From: Deltaproteobacteria bacterium
GTDB lineage: Bacteria > Desulfobacterota > Dissulfuribacteria > Dissulfuribacterales > QOAL01
Assembly (NCBI GenBank): GCA_015489315.1
Contig: WFZZ01000085.1
Span: 1 to 32,707, forward strand
Direction: 5' to 3'
Length of the DNA: 32,707 nucleotides
The position numbers were made by a program, and so were the translations under genes. Below are positions 25,349 through 32,707 of the stretch, in pieces. Position 1 is the first letter of the stretch; each line of letters starts with the position of its first letter. The notes beneath the pieces are model-generated. The model searched no databases, had not been told where the DNA came from, and worked only from the letters and a program-made list of their open reading frames with translations.

Positions 25349-27997
25349 TCATTCTCCCATCTTTTCTATAAGGTCAATGGCCTTTTTAAGGGCCTCATCT
25401 ATTCTCGATATATCCTTTCCTCCGGCCTGGGCCATATCTGGCCTTCCGCCACCTCCGCCCTTAATAACAGGGGCTATTTCCTTTATAATGTCACCTGCCC
25501 TGTACTTTTGTATCAAATCCTTTGTAACCATGCAAAGAAGCATGGCCTTATCTTCATTCTGGGAGCCTAAGCAGAGGATACCGCTTTTAAGCCTGTCCCT
25601 GATTTTATCTCCAAGCTCCCTCAATGCCTTTGCATCCAGTCCCTTGGCCTTATAGGTTACCACCTTTATCCCATTTACATTCACAGCGTCTTTAAGTATG
25701 TCATCAAGGCTTGAAACAGCCCTTGTTGCAGAAAGGGTATTTATCTTATTTTCAAGCTCCTTGATCCTTTTTTGAAGGCCTGAAATCCTGCTCTTTATTG
25801 CATTTACCGGGCATTTTAGGGTAGATGCAATCTCAAAAAGCTCATCTTCAATGCCCTGAACTGTATCAACTGCAATTTTCCCTGTTACTGCTTCAATTCT
25901 TCTAATACCTGACGCAACGCTTGATTCAGAAACGATTTTAAAAAAGCCAATCTGGCCCGTAGAAGAAAGGTGTGTGCCTCCGCATAGCTCCATGCTAAAA
26001 TCAGGGATGGTCACAACCCTTACAACATCTCCATATTTTTCACCAAAAAGGGCCATAGCGCCCAGCTTTATGGCCTCTTCATGGCTGTGGAAACTTGTTT
26101 TAACTGGCAGATCAGCCCTTATCTTCTCATTAACTATCTGTTCAATGGCCTTTATTTCATTCCTAGAAAGGGCGGAAAAGTGCGTAAAGTCAAATCTGAG
26201 CCTCTCTGGTTCCACAAGGGACCCGGATTGCCTTACATGTTCTCCAAGGACCTTTCTTAAGGCTGCATGAAGAAGATGGGTTGCAGTATGGTTCCTTGCG
26301 GTATCAAGGCGCCTTTCCTCAGAAACCAAAAGCTCAACTTCATCCCCTTGCCTAATCTCACCCCTTGTTACCCTGGAAAGATGGCAAATCAAGTCCCCTC
26401 TTTTTTGGGTATCAATAACCTCTGCCTCACCAGACGGGCCAACAATTTTGCCCTTATCCCCAATCTGCCCTCCTGATTCTGCATAAAAAGGGGAGCTGTC
26501 AGTTATGATCTCCACCTCTTTTCCTTCTTTAGCATCTTCAAGGGCCTTTCCTCTTTCGATTATTGTAAGGACCTTCCCCTTTGCTTTTGTTGTCTCATAG
26601 CCTGTAAATTCACTCTTTATTCCGTCATCGATAAGGGCTTTGATGGCCTTTGGTATCTTTTCAATTATAAGTTCTTTCAAGGATGCCTTTGAACGCTCTC
26701 TTTGCTTAAAAAGCCTTTTTTCAAAGCCAATCCTATCAAGCCTAAATCCCCGTTCCTTTGATACATCCTGGACAATATCAACAGGAAGGCCATAGGTGTC
26801 ATAGAGCTTAAAGACAAAATCTCCGTCAATTGTGTCTTCCCCTTTATTTTTAAGGGACTCCAGGTAGTCATCCAGCATCTTAAGACCCTGCCCAAGGGTC
26901 CTATTAAAGCGCTCTTCCTCATGATCGAGGATATCACAGATAAATTCTTCGTTTTGTTTAATCTCAGGATAGATAGGCGACATGTCCTCTATGACTTGTC
27001 TTGCAACAACTTTCATAAATCTTTCAGAAAGCTCCAGGACATGGCCATACCTTATTGCCCTTCTTATTATTCTTCTAAGCACATATCCGCGGCCTTCATT
27101 GGAAGGAATCACCCCGTCTGATATAAGAAAGGTACTCGCCCTTGCATGGTCTGAGATGACCCTCATGGCAACATTTGTAGGCTCATCCTGGCCATATTTT
27201 TTCTCTGAGATGGCCTCAATTGTCTTGATCAGGTTTTCAAATATGTCTGTATCAAAATTGTTAAGTTTTCCTTGGCATACGGCGGCGATCCTTTCAAGCC
27301 CCATGCCCGTATCAATACAGGGCTCTGGAAGTGGAGAAAGGCTTCCATCTTCATCCCTGAAAAATTGCATAAATACCAGGTTCCATATCTCAAGAAACCT
27401 TCCACAGTCACAATCAACCCCACAATCTGGCCTTCCACACCCAACATGCTCCCCCTGATCTAAAAGGATCTCTGAACATGGGCCGCAAGGGCCAGTATCT
27501 CCCATTGCCCAAAAGTTGTCCTTTTCATCAAGGCGAACAATCCTTTGCGGCGAGATACCGGTAAGTTTCGGCCAGAGTTCTGCCGCCTCGTCATCCTCTC
27601 TAAAGACCGTAATCCAGAGCTTTTCCCTGGGAAGGCCAATATTTTCCACCAGAAATTCCCAGGCAAACTCTATTGCCTCTTTTTTGAAATAGTCTCCAAA
27701 GGAGAAGTTTCCAAGCATCTCAAAAAAGGTGTGATGGCGTGCAGTATAGCCGACATTTTCAAGGTCGTTATGCTTTCCACCAGCCCTTACACATTTCTGG
27801 CAGGTTGCAGCCCTTTTATAGGGCCTTTTTTCTTCACCAAGAAATACCTTTTTAAACTGGACCATGCCTGCATTTGTAAAAAGAAGGCTTGGATCATCTG
27901 CCGGCACAAGGGATGAGCTTGGAACAATTTCATGGCCTTTTGAGGAAAAGAAATCCAAAAAGGCACTTCTTATTTCATGACTTTTAAGGGGCTTCAT
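25349..27997 (-). CDS. alaS: alanine-tRNA ligase
   Basis: 882 residues, full length. Class II aminoacylation core at the N-terminus ([52 protein letters not shown]). The editing domain has the zinc histidines [10 protein letters not shown] and the cysteine motif CGGTH. The C-Ala oligomerisation/tRNA-elbow domain ends in [14 protein letters not shown]. It charges tRNA-Ala and removes mischarged Ser/Gly. The ATG overlaps the recA stop (ATGA), so it is coupled to recA; recX, common between these two genes in other bacteria, is absent. Confidence 0.98.
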   Translation of the reverse strand: MKPLKSHEIRSAFLDFFSSKGHEIVPSSSLVPADDPSLLFTNAGMVQFKKVFLGEEKRPYKRAATCQKCVRAGGKHNDLENVGYTARHHTFFEMLGNFSFGDYFKKEAIEFAWEFLVENIGLPREKLWITVFREDDEAAELWPKLTGISPQRIVRLDEKDNFWAMGDTGPCGPCSEILLDQGEHVGCGRPDCGVDCDCGRFLEIWNLVFMQFFRDEDGSLSPLPEPCIDTGMGLERIAAVCQGKLNNFDTDIFENLIKTIEAISEKKYGQDEPTNVAMRVISDHARASTFLISDGVIPSNEGRGYVLRRIIRRAIRYGHVLELSERFMKVVARQVIEDMSPIYPEIKQNEEFICDILDHEEERFNRTLGQGLKMLDDYLESLKNKGEDTIDGDFVFKLYDTYGLPVDIVQDVSKERGFRLDRIGFEKRLFKQRERSKASLKELIIEKIPKAIKALIDDGIKSEFTGYETTKAKGKVLTIIERGKALEDAKEGKEVEIITDSSPFYAESGGQIGDKGKIVGPSGEAEVIDTQKRGDLICHLSRVTRGEIRQGDEVELLVSEERRLDTARNHTATHLLHAALRKVLGEHVRQSGSLVEPERLRFDFTHFSALSRNEIKAIEQIVNEKIRADLPVKTSFHSHEEAIKLGAMALFGEKYGDVVRVVTIPDFSMELCGGTHLSSTGQIGFFKIVSESSVASGIRRIEAVTGKIAVDTVQGIEDELFEIASTLKCPVNAIKSRISGLQKRIKELENKINTLSATRAVSSLDDILKDAVNVNGIKVVTYKAKGLDAKALRELGDKIRDRLKSGILCLGSQNEDKAMLLCMVTKDLIQKYRAGDIIKEIAPVIKGGGGGRPDMAQAGGKDISRIDEALKKAIDLIEKMGE

Positions 27998-29052
27998 GAA
28001 GAGGCCTCCTCTTTGTTTTCTTCGGCATCTTCATCTCTGTTCGGGGTTTTAAGACCGTAGGCCTCTCTCACCTTCTTTTCTATCTCTTCCGTAAGCTCTG
28101 GATTCTCTTTAAGAAACTGACGGACATTTTCACGCCCCTGTCCAAGCCTCTCTTCATTGTATGAATACCAGGAGCCGCTTTTTTCAATGATGTCAAGGGC
28201 AACTGCAAGGTCTATCAGCGAGCTTTCCCTGGAGATTCCCTCGCCATAATAGATGTCAAATTCTGCCTGTTTAAAGGGAGGAGCAATCTTGTTTTTTACA
28301 ACCTTGACCTTGGTCCTGTTCCCAATGACATCCTGTCCTTCCTTAAGGGCAGTAACCTTTCTGATGTCAAGCCTCATTGTGGCATAAAATTTCAAGGCGT
28401 TTCCGCCAGTTGTGGTCTCGGGGTTCCCAAACATGACTCCAATTTTCATCCTTATCTGGTTGATGAAAACTAGGGCAGTGCTGCTTTTATTGAGGTTTGC
28501 GGTTAGCTTTCTTAGGGCCTGAGACATGAGTCTGGCCTGAAGGCCAACGTGGCTGTCCCCCATCTCGCCTTCTATTTCGGCCCGTGGGACAAGGGCTGCA
28601 ACTGAATCCACCACAATAAGGTCAACCGCACCGCTTCTTACAAGGGCATCTACAATCTCAAGGGCCTGCTCGCCATAATCGGGCTGAGAGATCAAAAGGT
28701 CATCCGTATTGACCCCAAGTTTTTTTGCATATACCGGATCAAGGGCATGTTCTGCATCTACAAAGGCAGCGATGCCTCCCTGTTTTTGTGCCTCTGCAAT
28801 CATGTGAAGGGCAAGGGTGGTCTTTCCCGAAGATTCTGGGCCAAAAATTTCAATTATCCTTCCCCTGGGGATTCCACCAATTCCTGTGGCTATGTCAACG
28901 GCAAGGCAGCCTGTGGGAATTACGGGGATGTCTTCCACCTTTCCCCTTTCACCAAGCCTCATTAAAGAGCCCTTGCCAAATTGTTTTTGAATCTGGTTAA
29001 GTGCTATTGACAGGGCCTTTTCCCTGTCCTTAAGTTCATTTCTTGTATTCAT
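27994..29052 (-). CDS. recA: RecA recombinase
   Basis: 352 residues from the ATG at 29052, which has GGAGG five bases upstream; the track start adds one TTG codon. Walker A is GPESSGKTT (71-79); also [35 protein letters not shown], the L2-region [15 protein letters not shown], and an acidic C-terminal tail ([14 protein letters not shown]). It forms filaments on single-stranded DNA for strand exchange and drives LexA self-cleavage. First gene of recA-alaS-DUF1614, divergent from the Hsp70 gene by 104 bp. I found no clear LexA box in that gap. Confidence 0.98.
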   Translation of the reverse strand: MNTRNELKDREKALSIALNQIQKQFGKGSLMRLGERGKVEDIPVIPTGCLAVDIATGIGGIPRGRIIEIFGPESSGKTTLALHMIAEAQKQGGIAAFVDAEHALDPVYAKKLGVNTDDLLISQPDYGEQALEIVDALVRSGAVDLIVVDSVAALVPRAEIEGEMGDSHVGLQARLMSQALRKLTANLNKSSTALVFINQIRMKIGVMFGNPETTTGGNALKFYATMRLDIRKVTALKEGQDVIGNRTKVKVVKNKIAPPFKQAEFDIYYGEGISRESSLIDLAVALDIIEKSGSWYSYNEERLGQGRENVRQFLKENPELTEEIEKKVREAYGLKTPNRDEDAEENKEEASS

Positions 29053-29110
29053 CAATTCCTCCGGATCTTTATTTCAGAATTTCATTTTTACATAATAGTT
29101 TCATTGTTGG

Positions 29111-29137
29111 CAACTGGGGCTTTTCTTGAACAACTGG
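29111..29137. repeat. CAACTGG direct repeat, 20-bp period, between recA and the Hsp70 gene
   Basis: GCAACTGG/ACAACTGG: CAACTGG at 29111-29117 and 29131-29137, two helical turns apart in the divergent control region. Could be an operator pair; it matches no regulator site I know. Confidence 0.35.
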
Positions 29138-29156
29138 TTAGAGTATATATGCCTTT

Positions 29157-31979
29157 ATGGGAAAGCGCTATATAGTTGGAATAGACCTTGGGACCACAAA
29201 TTGTGCTGTAGGCTATGTTGATCTTCATGAGGTCTCACCCGGCTCAATAGAGATAAAGTCCTTTGAAATACCCCAGCTTATGGGAATGGGAAGGCTTGGG
29301 AAATCAAAGACCCTGCCCTCCTTTTTGTATTTGCCAACAAGATTTGAAAGTGAAAATACCGTCTTTGCCCTTCCCTGGGATGAAAAAAGGGATTATGCAG
29401 TCGGTGTTTATGCAAGGGATCAGGGTGCCTTGGTTCCCAAAAGGCTGGTCTCTTCGGCAAAGAGTTGGCTCTGTCATGGAGGGGTAGATAGAGACGCCCC
29501 AATCCTTCCTTGGGGCGGAGGAGATGATGTAAAAAAGGTCTCTCCAATAGAGGCATCTTCAAGATACCTTCAACACATTAAAGAGGCATGGGAATATGAA
29601 ATGAAGGTCCCCCTTGAAGAGCAGGATGTAATCATCACTGTTCCTGCCTCCTTTGACCAGGTTGCAAGGGAGCTTACCCTTAAGGCCGCAAAAAATGCGG
29701 GGTTTAGGGATGTAATCCTTTTAGAAGAGCCCCTTGCATCCTTTTATGCATGGCTTTCCCAGCATGAAGGGGACTGGACCGAATTTTTAAGTCCAGGGGA
29801 GATCTTGCTTGTATGTGATGTGGGGGGTGGGACTACTGACTTTACACTCATTTCCTGTGAAAAGGGAGAAAAAGGCCCGAGACTTGAACGGATTGCAGTG
29901 GGGAATCATCTTCTTTTGGGTGGCGACAATATTGACCTTGCCATCAGTGCAATATGTGAAAAAAGGATAGGAAAGGAACTTACAACTGCCCAGTGGCAGA
30001 ATCTCTTTCATCAGGCTCGACAGGCAAAGGAAAGGCTACTTTCTGAAGACGGAATAAATGAGACATCGGTTCGGCTAATTGGAAGGGGAAGGTCCCTTGT
30101 GGGCGGGACCTTGACCATCACCTTAAAACGCGAAGAGGTGGAAAGGGCAATCCTTGATGGATTTTTTCCTGAAATCGAGCTTGATCAAAAATTAAAGGAA
30201 GAGCCTTCGAGGGAAGGCCTACGGGAGATGGGGCTTCCCTATGAAAAAGACCCTGCTGTCACAAGACACCTTGCCCGCTTTATCCTAAGACAGGGTGAGG
30301 GGAAGCTTCCAGATGTGATCCTTTTTAATGGTGGGACCTTAAAGCCCCTTTCCATAAGAGATCGCATCTCAAAAGTCCTTTCAAATTGGAAGGGGAAAGA
30401 GGTCTCTGATATTGAAAGCCAGTCACTGGATTTAGCCATCTCTGTGGGGGCTTGTTACTATGGCCTTGTGAGAAAAGGGCTTGGCTTAAGGGTCGGAGGC
30501 GGGATACCAAGGGCCTATTTTATAGGTCTCACAACCTCTGATAAAGACACAAAAAAGGCCCTTTGCCTTCTGGAAAGAGGTAGTGAAGAAGGAAAGGAGG
30601 TAGAGGTTCAAAGGGAATTTAAGGTCCTTACAAATAGACCCGTCAAGTTTACCCTCTTTAGCTCAACCACAAGGCGCGGGGATAGGCTTGGAGATGTGGT
30701 GGAGATAAATGAAAAGGACTTTGTAAGGCTTCCTCCCCTAAAGACTGTATTAAAATACGGAAAGCGCTCAGAGGATAAGGCCATTCCAGTAAGGGTGGGC
30801 TCTGAGATTACTGCCATCGGAACGTTAGAGCTATTTTGCCGCTCCCTTGTCTCCCCCCACAAGTGGAGGCTTCAGTTTGATCTAAGGGGAGAAGCTAAGA
30901 AAAAAGAGGGTAAAGGCCATCAGTATCAGGTTGAAGGCATAAGGATTGCAAAGCCTAAGGAGGATAAGTCAAAAAAGAGGCTTTCTAAGGAGGACCAGGC
31001 TGCTTTAAAGGAGGCAGAAGGGGTTTTAAGGTCATGTTTCGGTCAAGCAGAAGGCCAGAAGGTTTCTCCAAAGGAGCTAACTTCAAGACTAACTGCCATT
31101 TTTGGCATGGGGAAAGAGCTTTGGTCCATACCAGTTTTAAGGGGCCTTTCAGACATCCTTTTGGAGCTTATGGAGGGAAGAAAAAGGGATTTCATGTATG
31201 AGGCCAGGTGGTTTAATCTAACAGGTTTTTGCCTTCGTCCTGGCTTTGGGGACGAGCTTGACCCCTGGAGGATGAAAAAGGTCTGGCCCCTTTATTTTAA
31301 AGGGCTTTTTCACGTAAAAAAACTTGAGACAAGGCTTCAGTGGTGGATATTCTGGAGAAGGGTTTCAGGGGGGTTAAGTTCTGGCCAGCAGACCCAGCTT
31401 TTTTCCATGGTAAGGCCTGTTTTGATTCAACAAAAGAAGGGAAGGCGCAAAAAGGGAAGGCAAAAGGTAAAGACCTTTAAGCCCCAGACAGAAGAGGCAA
31501 GACAGATGTGGCTTTTTGCTGGAAATCTTGAAAGGCTCGATGTCGAAAACAAGGTTAGCCTCGGGGACGAAATCATCTCCAGCCTTCCACGGTCTTCTTT
31601 TAAAAAGGATCTTTTGTGGGCATTATCCAGAATTGGCGCAAGGATCCCCCTTTATGGCCCGGCAAATAAGGTGGTTTCCCAAGCAATTATCAAAAAGTGG
31701 ATTGAGGGGCTTAAAAAAATGGATGTCCATAAAGAGTTTTTGAGGCCCCTTATTAACTGCGTTGTGTCTATGGCACGAGTCAGTGGAGACAGGGCAAGGG
31801 ACCTTTCCTCCAAGGATCGGGAGGGCATTTGTCTCTGGCTTGAGCTTTTGGGGGCAAAGGATAAAGATATTTTGCCCGTAAAGGAATATCAGGAGCTTCA
31901 AAAGCAAGAAAGGGACGCTGCCTTTGGAGAGCACCTTCCAGAGGGGCTGATTCTTTTTGAGAGTGAGGAGGGAATGTGA
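29157..31979 (+). CDS. large Hsp70-family protein with long C-terminal extension
   Basis: 940 residues, about 300 longer than DnaK. The N-terminal actin-like ATPase shows phosphate 1 DLGTTNCAVGY (10-20), IITVPASFDQVARELT (159-174), LLEEPLASFYAW, phosphate 2 DVGGGTTDFTLI (221-232) and an adenosine-type motif VILFNGGTLKP. A DnaK-like beta substrate domain is weak (VKFTLFSSTTRRGD, LPPLKTVL). The last ~300 residues are unlike DnaK and resemble the DUF3731-type tail of this Hsp70 subgroup, with a basic stretch KKGRRKKGRQKVK. These proteins are not the housekeeping chaperone; client unknown. The ATG at 29157 lacks a visible ribosome site. Its stop overlaps the DUF3592 start (GTGA), and it is divergent from recA. 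Confidence 0.88.
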   Translation: MGKRYIVGIDLGTTNCAVGYVDLHEVSPGSIEIKSFEIPQLMGMGRLGKSKTLPSFLYLPTRFESENTVFALPWDEKRDYAVGVYARDQGALVPKRLVSSAKSWLCHGGVDRDAPILPWGGGDDVKKVSPIEASSRYLQHIKEAWEYEMKVPLEEQDVIITVPASFDQVARELTLKAAKNAGFRDVILLEEPLASFYAWLSQHEGDWTEFLSPGEILLVCDVGGGTTDFTLISCEKGEKGPRLERIAVGNHLLLGGDNIDLAISAICEKRIGKELTTAQWQNLFHQARQAKERLLSEDGINETSVRLIGRGRSLVGGTLTITLKREEVERAILDGFFPEIELDQKLKEEPSREGLREMGLPYEKDPAVTRHLARFILRQGEGKLPDVILFNGGTLKPLSIRDRISKVLSNWKGKEVSDIESQSLDLAISVGACYYGLVRKGLGLRVGGGIPRAYFIGLTTSDKDTKKALCLLERGSEEGKEVEVQREFKVLTNRPVKFTLFSSTTRRGDRLGDVVEINEKDFVRLPPLKTVLKYGKRSEDKAIPVRVGSEITAIGTLELFCRSLVSPHKWRLQFDLRGEAKKKEGKGHQYQVEGIRIAKPKEDKSKKRLSKEDQAALKEAEGVLRSCFGQAEGQKVSPKELTSRLTAIFGMGKELWSIPVLRGLSDILLELMEGRKRDFMYEARWFNLTGFCLRPGFGDELDPWRMKKVWPLYFKGLFHVKKLETRLQWWIFWRRVSGGLSSGQQTQLFSMVRPVLIQQKKGRRKKGRQKVKTFKPQTEEARQMWLFAGNLERLDVENKVSLGDEIISSLPRSSFKKDLLWALSRIGARIPLYGPANKVVSQAIIKKWIEGLKKMDVHKEFLRPLINCVVSMARVSGDRARDLSSKDREGICLWLELLGAKDKDILPVKEYQELQKQERDAAFGEHLPEGLILFESEEGM

Positions 31980-32440
31980 GGTTTGTTGCGCTCATATTTT
32001 CTTTTTTGGGACTTTGGTGTCTCTTTGTTGGACTTTCAATGGGCCTTGAGGGAATAAAGGCCAGAAACTGGCCCAAGGCCAAGGGGCGGATTATAAAATC
32101 CAAGGTTTCAGAGTTTCGCACTCCCAAAAGCAAGATACGAATAGCAAGGCTTTGTCTTGAGCTTGATTATCTCTATATGGTCGGAAAAGACATCCTCGAA
32201 GGCCACAGATTGGATACAGGATGGAGATGTTTTGCATCAGAAGATCACATAAAAGAAATTGTAAAAAAATATCCAGTTGGGAAGGAGGTCGAGGTCTATT
32301 ATAACCCTCAAAATCCAAAAAGGAGCCTTCTTGAACCGGGCCTTAATTGGTCAGTCTTTTTGATGTCAGGCCTCGGGGTAATCACCCTTTCAATTACATA
32401 TCCTTTTTTGAAAAATATGTTTAGGCTCAGGCGGGCTTGA
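31976..32440 (+). CDS. DUF3592 membrane protein
   Basis: 154 residues. N-terminal helix (VALIFSFLGLWCLFVGLSMG) and a second near the end (VFLMSGLGVITLSITYPFL) enclose a soluble beta domain. NWPKAKGRIIKSKVSEF near residue 31 and YPVGKEVEVYYNPQNPKRSLLEPG are typical for DUF3592. GTG start overlaps the Hsp70 stop, with AGGAGG just upstream; the pair is therefore coupled, and a shared role at the membrane is suggested only by that. No enzymatic motif seen. Confidence 0.85.
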   Translation: MRFVALIFSFLGLWCLFVGLSMGLEGIKARNWPKAKGRIIKSKVSEFRTPKSKIRIARLCLELDYLYMVGKDILEGHRLDTGWRCFASEDHIKEIVKKYPVGKEVEVYYNPQNPKRSLLEPGLNWSVFLMSGLGVITLSITYPFLKNMFRLRRA

Positions 32441-32455
32441 ATTAATAGGTATAAA

Positions 32456-32707
32456 TCAGCCAAAGTTTTTCCAGAAAAGAGATTGAATAACCCGTCTTAA
32501 ATCTGCATCCTGTTCAGGGCTAAGTTCTAAGAATTTGATTCCCAACAGATTTCCCAGCCCCTTTTTTTGACGCCATTTTGTAATGCCAGAAAGTTTTAAA
32601 GGCGGTTTTGTATCAAGGCTTACCACAACCTTTGAGTTGATAGGTATATCATCTATTATATGAAGTCTTAATCCTCCAGGACTTAAATCAAGACAGTAGC
32701 CTTCTAA
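32456..32707 (-). CDS. PilZ-domain protein, C-terminal part (runs off the right edge)
   Basis: The minus strand is open from the window edge to a TGA at 32456-32458, giving the last 83 residues. The start of this piece, CLDLSPGGLRLHI, is the second PilZ c-di-GMP-binding motif (D/NxSxxG); beta strands follow (SKVVVSLD, LLGIKFLEL) and a final helix (DADLRRVIQSLFWKNFG). The RxxxR motif that completes the ligand site would be upstream, outside the window. PilZ proteins sense c-di-GMP and steer motility or polysaccharide production. It converges with the DUF3592 gene (15-bp gap). Confidence 0.8.
   Translation of the reverse strand, partial: LEGYCLDLSPGGLRLHIIDDIPINSKVVVSLDTKPPLKLSGITKWRQKKGLGNLLGIKFLELSPEQDADLRRVIQSLFWKNFG

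Noticed and set aside
29053-29156. classical SOS boxes before recA
   Set aside because: No match to the Escherichia, Bacillus, Geobacter-type or Bdellovibrio-type LexA patterns that I remember.
1-32707. CRISPR arrays, insertion sequences, integrases, phage genes
   Set aside because: No regular repeat-spacer pattern and no transposase, integrase or phage-like protein in any frame I read; the region looks like stable chromosome.

Overview
The window carries about 26 protein genes and two tRNA-Leu genes, packed tightly on both strands. The sequence is AT-rich, with purine-rich coding strands and heavy use of AGG arginine codons. Core gene order (tig-clpP-clpX-lon, recA-alaS), a c-type multihaem cytochrome, a CbiC precorrin isomerase, cysteine-rich BioA and zinc-ribbon/SPFH proteins suggest an anaerobic Gram-negative bacterium of the Desulfobacterota (old Deltaproteobacteria), possibly a thermophilic sulfur-metabolising line. 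That placement is an inference from gene content; there is no rRNA in the window.

Layout. 1-2.4 kb (minus): the N-terminal part of an M3-family oligoendopeptidase, a small secreted protein, and a membrane-anchored XRE regulator with an EF-hand-like loop in its external part. 2.5-3.5 kb (plus): a divergent two-gene unit for a triheme c-type cytochrome and a secreted partner, closed by a strong terminator. 3.6-5.9 kb: an exported unknown protein (minus), tRNA-Leu(UAA) (plus) and an EamA-type transporter (minus). 6.0-8.5 kb (plus): an SPFH protein with three C-terminal zinc ribbons, followed 8 nt later by a zinc-ribbon protein whose reading frame is crossed by an in-frame TGA exactly where a CxxC cysteine is expected. 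8.5-14.7 kb (minus): the protein quality-control unit tig-clpP-clpX-lon with a NusG/RfaH-like gene at its end. 14.8-15.1 kb: a possible small W/C/H-rich ORF or remnant (plus) and tRNA-Leu(UAG) (minus). 15.2-23.9 kb (minus): yhaO-like nuclease, yhaN-like SMC ATPase, bioA, bioB and a chromate-transporter-family gene in one tight run. 24.0-24.7 kb: a lone cbiC (plus). 24.7-29.05 kb (minus): recA-alaS-DUF1614. 29.2-32.4 kb (plus): a large Hsp70-family protein and a DUF3592 protein, divergent from recA. The right edge holds the C-terminal part of a PilZ-domain protein (minus).

Most striking observation: the gene at 7176-8459 is probably either a new selenoprotein or a recent nonsense mutant. The TGA is codon 29, replaces the last cysteine of a first zinc-ribbon-like motif, and is followed after 22 nt by a 7-bp hairpin with loop UGGCA, which matches the general bacterial SECIS layout. 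The second most interesting area is the membrane XRE regulator/cohesin-like secreted protein/triheme cytochrome locus, with repeated TTTAACC boxes in the divergent control region.

Several start codons here are TTG or GTG (bioB, chrA, yhaN, DUF3592), and neighbouring genes often overlap by 1-22 nt, so translational coupling is common.
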